In this document: piece after piece, positions 58,127-64,000 of the stretch
How positions within the stretch are numbered: position 1 is the first letter of the stretch
Layout of the letters: each line of letters begins with the position of its first letter
Assembly (NCBI GenBank): GCA_963811055.1
Contig: CAWEPQ010000014.1
Span: forward strand, 372,001-436,000
Direction: 5' to 3'
Source: JACVRW01 sp963811055
GTDB taxonomy: Bacteria > Actinomycetota > Thermoleophilia > Solirubrobacterales > Thermoleophilaceae
Length of the DNA: 64,000 nucleotides
The notes under the pieces: generated by a model
What the model was told of the DNA's origin: nothing
Seen by the model: the letters and a program-made list of their open reading frames with translations, nothing else
The model's database searches: none
Position numbers and translations under genes: made by a program

Positions 58127-59259
58127 CCGACCGGATTCCGCTCGCCCGTCCGCTGGTGGGCGAGCGCGAGGAGCAGGTCGTGCTCGAGACGCTGCGCTCG
58201 GGCCACCTGTCGCTGGGGCCGCGGCTCGCGGAGTTCGAGACCGCACTCGGCACGCGGCTGGGAGCCGCTCACGTCTCCGCGGTGTCGAGCGGAACGGCCG
58301 GCCTCCACCTGGCGATCCGCGCCGCGGGCGTGCAGCCCGGGGACGAGGTGGTGACCACGCCGTTCAGCTTCGTGGCGTCGGCCAACTGCCTGCTCTACGA
58401 GGATGCCCGCCCGGTCTTCTGCGACATCGACCCGCGCACGCTCAACATCGACGCGGACGCTGCCGCGAGCGCGGTGAGCGAGCGCACCACCGGGCTCCTG
58501 CCGGTCCACATCTTCGGCTATCCAGCCGACATGCCCACGCTCGAGCGGCTCGCGGCCGAGCGCTCGCTCTGGGTGGTCGAGGATGCGTGCGAGGCGCTCG
58601 GCTCGGTGCACGCCGACGGTGTGCCGGTAGGCGCGCGCGGCAACCTCTCCGTGTTCGGCTTCTACCCGAACAAGCAGCTGACCACGGGGGAGGGGGGAGC
58701 GGTGATCTCCCCCGGGCGCGACGCCAAGGAGCGCATCGACTCGGAGCGCAACCAGGGCCGTGCACCGGACATGGGCTGGCTCGACCACGACCGTCTGGGC
58801 TTCAACTACCGCCTGGACGACCTGTCCTGCGCCCTGGGCATCGCGCAGCTGGAGCGCCTCGAGGCGATGCTCGCCGAACGGGCGCGCCTGGCCGGGCTCT
58901 ACTCGGAGGCGCTGGCCGACGTGGAGGAGCTGGGGCTCCCGTGCCCCGATGCCGGTGGCGACCGGCGCAGCTGGTTCGTCTACGTGGTCCAGCTGCCGCC
59001 GGGCGTGGACCGCGATGGCGCGGTGCTGGCTCTGCGCGAGCGAGGCGTGGACTCCAAGCCCTACCTGCCCGCGATCCACCTGTACAGCTTCTACCGCGAG
59101 CGCTACGGCCACCGCGAGGGCGAGTTCCCCGTGTGCGAGGACGTGGCACGCCGCTCGCTGGCGCTGCCGTTCTTCCCCGGACTCACCGAATCACAGGTCG
59201 AGCGGGTGGTCGAGGCGGTGCGTGCCGTGGCTACCGAAGACGCAAGGGCCTACCGATAA
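58123..59259 (+). CDS. DegT/DnrJ/EryC1-family PLP aminotransferase
   Basis: 378 residues, GTG in a GTGA overlap with cimA. A sugar-aminotransferase-type fold: 'LSLGPRLAEFE', 'AVSSGTAGLHLAIRAAGV', 'DEVVTTPFSFVASANCLLY', 'VVEDACEALGS' and the PLP lysine in 'FGFYPNKQLTTGEGGAV'. Family members usually transaminate keto-sugars for cell-surface glycans. No sugar-nucleotide genes are nearby, so the role beside cimA is unclear. The stop is followed after 7 nt by a small membrane-protein gene. Confidence 0.88.
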   Translation: MTDRIPLARPLVGEREEQVVLETLRSGHLSLGPRLAEFETALGTRLGAAHVSAVSSGTAGLHLAIRAAGVQPGDEVVTTPFSFVASANCLLYEDARPVFCDIDPRTLNIDADAAASAVSERTTGLLPVHIFGYPADMPTLERLAAERSLWVVEDACEALGSVHADGVPVGARGNLSVFGFYPNKQLTTGEGGAVISPGRDAKERIDSERNQGRAPDMGWLDHDRLGFNYRLDDLSCALGIAQLERLEAMLAERARLAGLYSEALADVEELGLPCPDAGGDRRSWFVYVVQLPPGVDRDGAVLALRERGVDSKPYLPAIHLYSFYRERYGHREGEFPVCEDVARRSLALPFFPGLTESQVERVVEAVRAVATEDARAYR

Positions 59260-59266
59260 GTCACAG

Positions 59267-59608
59267 ATGAGCTCGCGATCGGCCAAAGACGCCCGCGCCG
59301 CGCGCCTCTGGGGCCTCGTGGTGTTCGCCATGGCGCTTGCGGCTCCGTTCGCGCTCTGGCATAACGCCATGGCCGAGATGGCGGACGACTTCCACCTCGA
59401 CGTGGGCTACCTCATCACCGGCTGGATGGGCTACGGGCTGATCGCGCTCGGCCTGTTGCTGCTCATCCCCGTGGTCCTGTCGGTGGGCAGGTCCCCCGAC
59501 AGCCGCCTCTACCCGCGCTCGCGCAACGTGTTCTTGGGCTGGGGTACGACGCTCTACCTGCTCGGCACCGCGCTGTCGAGCATCGTGGGCTCGGCCGTCG
59601 GCACCTAG
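59267..59608 (+). CDS. small three-helix membrane protein
   Basis: 113 residues from the ATG at 59267. Hydrophobic segments at about 15-32, 50-68 and 92-110. No recognised family. Its stop codon is part of the TAGACT hexamer that probably serves as the -10 of argH. Confidence 0.6.
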   Translation: MSSRSAKDARAARLWGLVVFAMALAAPFALWHNAMAEMADDFHLDVGYLITGWMGYGLIALGLLLLIPVVLSVGRSPDSRLYPRSRNVFLGWGTTLYLLGTALSSIVGSAVGT

Positions 59609-59611
59609 ACT
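59606..59611 (+). promoter_or_regulatory. -10-like hexamer of argH
   Basis: TAGACT ends 8 nt before the argH ATG and overlaps the stop codon of the preceding gene; no Shine-Dalgarno sequence is seen. Confidence 0.4.
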
Positions 59612-59619
59612 GGCGGCCG

Positions 59620-60984
59620 ATGGGCCGCTTCCAGGATCCGCAGGACCCGCTCTTCCAGGCGCTCAACTCGTCGATCTCGTTCGACTACCGGCTCGCGCCC
59701 TACGACCTCGAGCAGTCGCTGGCGCACGCGCGCATGTTGGAGCGCAGCGGGATCATCTCGGACGATGACCTCGCGGCCCTCGAGCGCGGCCTCGCCGAGG
59801 TCCGCGCGGAGATCGACGAGAACCGCTTCCAGGTCGCTCCAGCCGACGAGGACATCCACATGGCGATCGAGCGGCGGCTCACCGAGATCGTGGGCCGGTC
59901 GGCGGCAAGCTCCACACCGCGCGCTCGCGCAACGACCAGGTGGCCACGGACGTGGCGATGCTCGTACGGGCGCACAGCCTCACCGCCAGGGAGCTGCTGC
60001 TCGCGCTGATGGGCACCCTCACCGACCTGGCGGAGCGCCACCTCGACTGGCCGCTCCCCGGCTACACCCACCTGCAGCGCGCGCAGCCCGTGTACCTCTC
60101 GCACCACCTGCTCGCCTACTTCTGGAAGTTCCGGCGCGACCGCCAGCGCTTCAACTTCTGCCTCACGGCCACCGACGACCTTCCGCTCGGCGCCGGCGCC
60201 CTGGCGGGTGTCAACTTCGACACCGGCCGGATGTTCGTGGCCCAGGAGCTCGGGTTCGGGGGCATCGCCGAGAACTCGCTCGACGCGGTGTCCAACCGGG
60301 ACTTCGTGCTCGACTACCTGGCCGCCGCGGCCACCTGCGCCACCCACCTCTCGCAGCTGGGCGCGGAGATAGTGCTCTGGTCGAGCCAGGAGTTCGGGTT
60401 CTGCGAGGTGGACGACGCGTTCGCGTCCGGCTCGAGCCTGATGCCGCAGAAGAAGAACCCGGACGCCGCCGAGCTCCTGCGCGCCAAGGCTCCGCGGGTG
60501 GTGTCGCGGCTCGTGGGCATGCACGGCGTGCTCCACGGCCTGCCGCTCACCTACAACAAGGACCTCCAGGAGGACAAGGAGCCGCTCTTCGACGCGATCG
60601 ACACGGTGGAGCTCGGGCTCAGGGTGGCGAGCGACATGCTCGCCGGCATCGCCTTCGACCGCGAGCGGATGGCCGCCGCCGCGTCCGACGAGTTCATCGC
60701 CGCCACCGACGTGGCCGACGCGCTGGTGCGGCGCGGCGTCCCGTTCCGCGAGGCGCACGGGATCGTGGGCGGCGCTGGTGCGAACGGCGGTCGAGCGCGA
60801 CAAGCGCCTGTCCGAGCTGACCGATGAGGAGCTGCACGAGCTGGTCCCGCAGCTGGACGGGTCGTTCCGCGAGCTCCTCGAGCCGGAGTCCTGGCTCGAG
60901 TCGAAGGTCTCGGAGGGGGGAACCTCGCTCGCCCGCGTCCGCGAGCAGCTCGCCCAGGCCCGCCACGTCCTGACCGACGAATGA
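59620..60984 (+). pseudogene. argH: argininosuccinate lyase, two frameshifts as sequenced
   Basis: About 455 codons if repaired, normal for ArgH, which splits argininosuccinate to arginine and fumarate. Frame 1 (to about 59893): 'SISFDYRLAPYDLEQSLAHA' and 'DEDIHMAIERRLTEIVG'. One C seems missing there ('ggccggtc'); repaired, the next frame reads 'GGKLHTARSRNDQVATD', then 'GYTHLQRAQPV' and the signature 'SSLMPQKKNPDAAELLR'. At about 60774 one extra base shifts frame; the last part, 'RTAVERDKRLSELTDEEL', ends at the TGA 60982-60984. The sequence is otherwise fully conserved, so errors are more likely than decay. ATGA overlap with the glycosylase gene. Confidence 0.88.
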
Positions 60985-61569
60985 GCGCACCCGCTCAGCC
61001 GTGCGTTCTACGAGCGCTCGGTGCACGACGTCGCGCGCGACCTCGTGGGCTGCATGGTCCGTCACGGCGAGACGGCCGGCCGCATCGTCGAGACCGAGAG
61101 CTACCACCAGGAGGAGCCGGCGGCGCACTCCTACGCGGGGATCACGCGCCCGGAGCCGCACGCTCTTCGGACCGCCCGGCAACGCCTACGTGTACTTCTC
61201 CTACGGCATGCACTCGCTGCTCAACGCGGTGGCCGAGCCTGAGGGCGTGGGAGCCGCGGTGCTGATCAGGGCGCTCGAGCCCCTCGACGGGATCGACCTG
61301 ATGCGCGAGCGGCGCGGGGTGGAAGCGCTCGAGGCGCTCTGCTCGGGCCCCGGCAAGCTCACCCAGGCCCTCGGGATCGGCCTGTCGCTCAACGAGAGCT
61401 CGCTGCTCGACGGCCCGATTCAGGTCCTGGCGCGAGCGGCCGGGACGAGCGCTCCGCGCATCGTCACCGGCGAGCGCATCGGCATCACCAAGGCGGTGGA
61501 CCTGCCGTGGCGCTTCTGCGACGCGGACAGCCGCCACGTGTCGAGGCCGTGGCCTGCCGCCATGCGTGA
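60981..61569 (+). pseudogene. 3-methyladenine DNA glycosylase (AAG/MPG family), frameshifted as sequenced
   Basis: About 195 codons if repaired. A base-excision repair enzyme of the mammalian AAG/Mpg type. Pieces in three frames: 'ARDLVGCMVRHGETAGRIVETESY' style (with catalytic Glu and 'ESY'), 'SYAGITR', then 'LFGPPGNAYVYFSYGMHSLLNAV' style and 'SGPGKLTQALGI', ending 'VDLPWRFCDADSRHVSR'. One extra C near 60991 and one near 61150 explain the shifts. The stop is unclear: the frame as read runs on antisense to the PBP gene, and a TGA at 61567 is one base out of frame. Confidence 0.82.
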
Positions 61570-61579
61570 ATCGTCGCGC

Positions 61580-61600
61580 GCAGCCGGCCGAGCCGGCTGC
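61580..61600 (-). repeat. palindromic repeat, copy 5 (inverted relative to copy 1)
   Basis: Perfect 9-bp stem and 3-nt loop, right flank 'TGCCGCACAGCG', left flank 'TCGTCGCGC'. It lies in the gap between the convergent glycosylase and PBP genes, a place where a bidirectional terminator would be useful. Confidence 0.85.
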
Positions 61601-61624
61601 TGCCGCACAGCGCTAGCGCGCGGC

Positions 61625-64000
61625 CTAGGGCGCTACAGCGCCGCCGTCGCCGCCACCCGGATCGGGCGTGGGCGTGGCCGGCGGTGTGACCGGAGCCGGC
61701 GTCTCGGGCGCCGGTCCGTCGAGCGGGGCCGGCTCCTCCGGCGTGGGCGTGGCCTCGGGCTGCTCTCCGCCCTGGTCCTCAGGTGCGTCGCCGCCGTCCT
61801 CGGCGCCCTCCTCCGGCGTCGTGCTCGGCGCGGTGGTCGTGCCGGGCGCCGGGAGCGACGGGAGTGGTCGTGGTCTCGTCGCCGGCGTTCGGGTCCCTGC
61901 CCTGGTCGACGCGCCGCTGGTCGCGGATCCCGATCCAGGCCAGCATGAGGTCGTGCCAGATCTCGGCCGGGAACGTGCCGCCGGCCACCGGCTCGCCGTG
62001 GTACTCGGTCTCCATGGGCTGTCAGCCGGTCCGGGTAGCCCACCCACACCGCCACGGTCAGCTCCTTGTTGAAGCCCACGAACCAGGCGTCGCCGTAGTT
62101 CTCGGTGGTGCCGGTCTTGCCGGCGGCGAACTCGCCGATCTGCGCCGCCTTGCCGGTGCCGCTCGTGACCACGCCCGCGAGCAGCTGCTGGGCGAGCTCG
62201 GCCACCTCGCGGGAGAACACGCGCTTGCTGGCGGAGCTTGTTCTCCTCGTCGCGTCCCTGGCCCTTCACCCACTCGACGCCCACCGGCCCGTCGTTGCCG
62301 GGGGCCAGGGTGCCCGACACGCGCATGCCGTTGTTGGCGATCGTCGAGTAGGCGTAGGCCATCTCGAGCGGCGTCACGCCCTCCTTGAAGGCCGCCGAGC
62401 GTCATCGCCGGGTTGGTGGAGATCGTGGGTGCGGATGCCCATCCGCCGCGCCATCCTCGCGATCCGGCGGGTGCCCACCTTGAGTCCGAGCTCGGCGAAC
62501 ACCGAGTTGTCCGAGGTGGTGGTGGCCGTCCGCAGCGACTCGACGCCGTAGTAGTTGTCGTCGTAGTTGTTCACGTCGAACGGCCCGCTCTGGCGAGGTC
62601 GGAAGGTCCTGGGCTCGGGACGCGAAGGTCGTCTCCGGGCTGATCCCGTCCGCCAGCGCGCGCACGAGGATGAACGGCTTGAAGGCCGAGCCGGGCTGGC
62701 GGTGGCCGTTCGTGGCCAGGTTGAAGGCGCTCGTGTCGTAGTCCGTCCCGCCGACCATGGCCTTCACCTCGCCCGTCTTGTTCTCGATCGCCACGAGCGA
62801 CGCGCTCGGGCCCGACGCCGGCGAGCCGGCCCGAGATCGCCTGCTCGGCCGCGGCCTGGAGCTCGGGGTCGATGGTCGTCTTGATCTCGAGCCCGCCGCC
62901 GAACACGATCCCCGGCCGGTAGCGGTCCACCAGCTGCTGCGTGAGCCAGGTGGAGAAGAACGGCTGGCTCGAGTCCAGCTGCGGGCGGGTCGATGTCGGC
63001 CCTCGGTGGGGAGCGGCGCTCGCGAGCCGCCTCCTCGTACTGGGCGCTGCGAGATCTTGCGCTGCTCGAGCATGCGCGCGAGCACGAGGTTGCGCCGGCG
63101 CTTGGCCGCCTGCGGGTTCTCCACCGGGTCGTAGAGCGTCGGCGAGGCGATCATCCCGGCCAGCAGCGCGGCCTCGGCGGGCGAGGCGTCGGCTGGCCAC
63201 GTGGTCGCTCGGCGTCGTAGACCTCGTCCGGATCGTCCCGTCCGCCTGGAGGGTCGTCGCGTCGCCGAAGTAGGTGCGCACGGCGGACTCGACCCCGTAG
63301 GCGCCGTTGCCGAAGTAGACGGTGTTCAGGTACTGGGTGAGGATCTTGTCCTTCGACCACTTGCGCTCGAGGTGGTAGGCGAGCGCCGCCTCGCGCAGCT
63401 TCTGGAACACCGAGCGGTCGCCCTGCGCCGAGAGCGCGTTCTTCACGAACTGCTGGGTGATCGTCGAGCCGCCCTGCGCCGCGCGCTGGCGCGATGTCCT
63501 GGCACAGCGCGCGGCCGATGCCCTGGTAGTCCACGCCCTCGTGCTCGTAGAAGCGCTGGTCCTCGATGGCGATCACGGCGTTCTTGATGTTCGGGGAGAT
63601 CTCGGCTCGGCGCCACGAGGATGCGGTTCTGGTTGCCGGTCAGCCGCGCCACCTCGTCGCAGGCGTCGGTGTCCGAGTCCTTGCAGTCGCGCAGGCCCGC
63701 GTACAGCACCGAGTTCCTGGCCGCGTTGTACTCGGCGCGGTTCTCGAGCGCGGGCAGGTCGCTGGCGACCGCCATCAGCATCCCGAAGACCGTGGAGATC
63801 AGGGCCAGCACGAGAGGCCGAGCAGCACGAGCGCCAGGCGCAGCTTCTTCAGCTTCGGCTTGGGCGGGCGCGGTGGGGCGGGCGGCCCGCCGTTCGGGCG
63901 GCCGAAGCGGCCGCCGGGAGCCCGGCCGGCGGAGTGATGGTGGACGTCGGGGGCTCCTGCATTCCTGTGGCGCCTCTGAGAGGGCTTCGGCTGCCGTGCG
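61625..64000 (-). pseudogene. class A penicillin-binding protein (GT51 + transpeptidase), many frameshifts as sequenced
   Basis: About 760 codons read leftward; the start is at or beyond the window edge. In order: a basic Pro-rich cytosolic tail; one membrane helix (about 63790-63850); GT51 glycosyltransferase motifs 'EDQRFYEHEGVDYQG', 'GGSTITQQFVKNAL' and 'LTQYLNTVYFGNGAYG'; a linker; a transpeptidase domain with SxxK in 'PGSAFKPF', SxN in 'TTSDNSVFAE' and KTG in 'KTGTTENYGDAW'; and a Pro/Thr/Glu-rich tail to the TAG at 61625. It polymerises and cross-links peptidoglycan outside the membrane. At least 12 single-base shifts interrupt it while every motif is intact. Confidence 0.85.

Noticed and set aside
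61001..61948. Glycosylase frame continuing into the PBP region
   Set aside because: After about 61565 it is antisense to the PBP C-terminal tail and passes through repeat copy 5; the true stop was probably lost to an indel.
1..64000. tRNA or rRNA genes, CRISPR arrays, insertion sequences, prophage
   Set aside because: No cloverleaf-like intergenic segment, regular spacer array, transposase or phage structural gene was seen; intergenic gaps are nearly all under 150 nt.

Overview
The window is a gene-dense, very GC-rich (about 70% by eye) stretch of an actinobacterial chromosome. I infer class Thermoleophilia, probably Solirubrobacterales. The reasons are an exported protein of the 'LTYANVMSTIAVFVAL...AYAA' type common in that group, a six-gene mce operon, gatCAB, a full menaquinone gene set, and many starts that look leaderless. 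No rRNA, tRNA, CRISPR, phage or insertion sequence was seen.

Layout. 1-6.4 kb: glutamine amidotransferase, methyltransferase, esterase lipoprotein, cysK-cysE, and a queuosine-salvage (Qng1-type) gene facing away from pcrA/uvrD. 6.4-13.5 kb: pcrA, folD, a membrane protein, a FlK-like thioesterase and gatC-gatA-gatB. 13.5-18.2 kb: an exported lipase, a frameshifted type II NADH dehydrogenase, a tandem acetyltransferase and small membrane proteins. 18.2-25.3 kb: ilvB-ilvN, a large FG-GAP/ASH secreted protein, menF and an exported repeat protein. 25.4-34.0 kb: six consecutive MCE genes with translationally coupled junctions and no YrbE permease beside them. 34-41.4 kb: menD facing away from menH, a foreign-looking DUF6338 pair, menC-menA-menB facing away from menE. 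41.4-59.6 kb: ilvC, a class V aminotransferase with serA, leuA behind a leucine-codon leader peptide, a regulator with leuC-leuD and a coupled methyltransferase, a secreted protease, leuB, ilvE, cimA and a DegT aminotransferase. 59.6-64 kb: argH, a 3-methyladenine DNA glycosylase and a class A penicillin-binding protein, all broken by many single-base frameshifts.

How the genes work together. The window holds almost the whole branched-chain amino acid pathway. CimA and LeuA provide the two entry condensations; LeuCD/LeuB serve both the leucine and the pyruvate-to-2-oxobutyrate (isoleucine) branches; IlvBN, IlvC and IlvE complete the set. Only ilvD is missing. It also holds menaquinone synthesis from chorismate to demethylmenaquinone (menF, D, H, C, E, B, A), lacking the methylase and a recognisable DHNA-CoA thioesterase.

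The most interesting signals are the leuA leader peptide with seven consecutive Leu codons; a family of five 21-nt perfect or near-perfect palindromes placed at gene ends, two of which flank a protease gene inside the leu cluster; a recurrent TANNNT hexamer 6-9 nt before SD-less start codons, often shared face to face between divergent genes; and a possible CTG start for menE. The frameshift density in the last 4 kb looks like low-quality sequence rather than biology.
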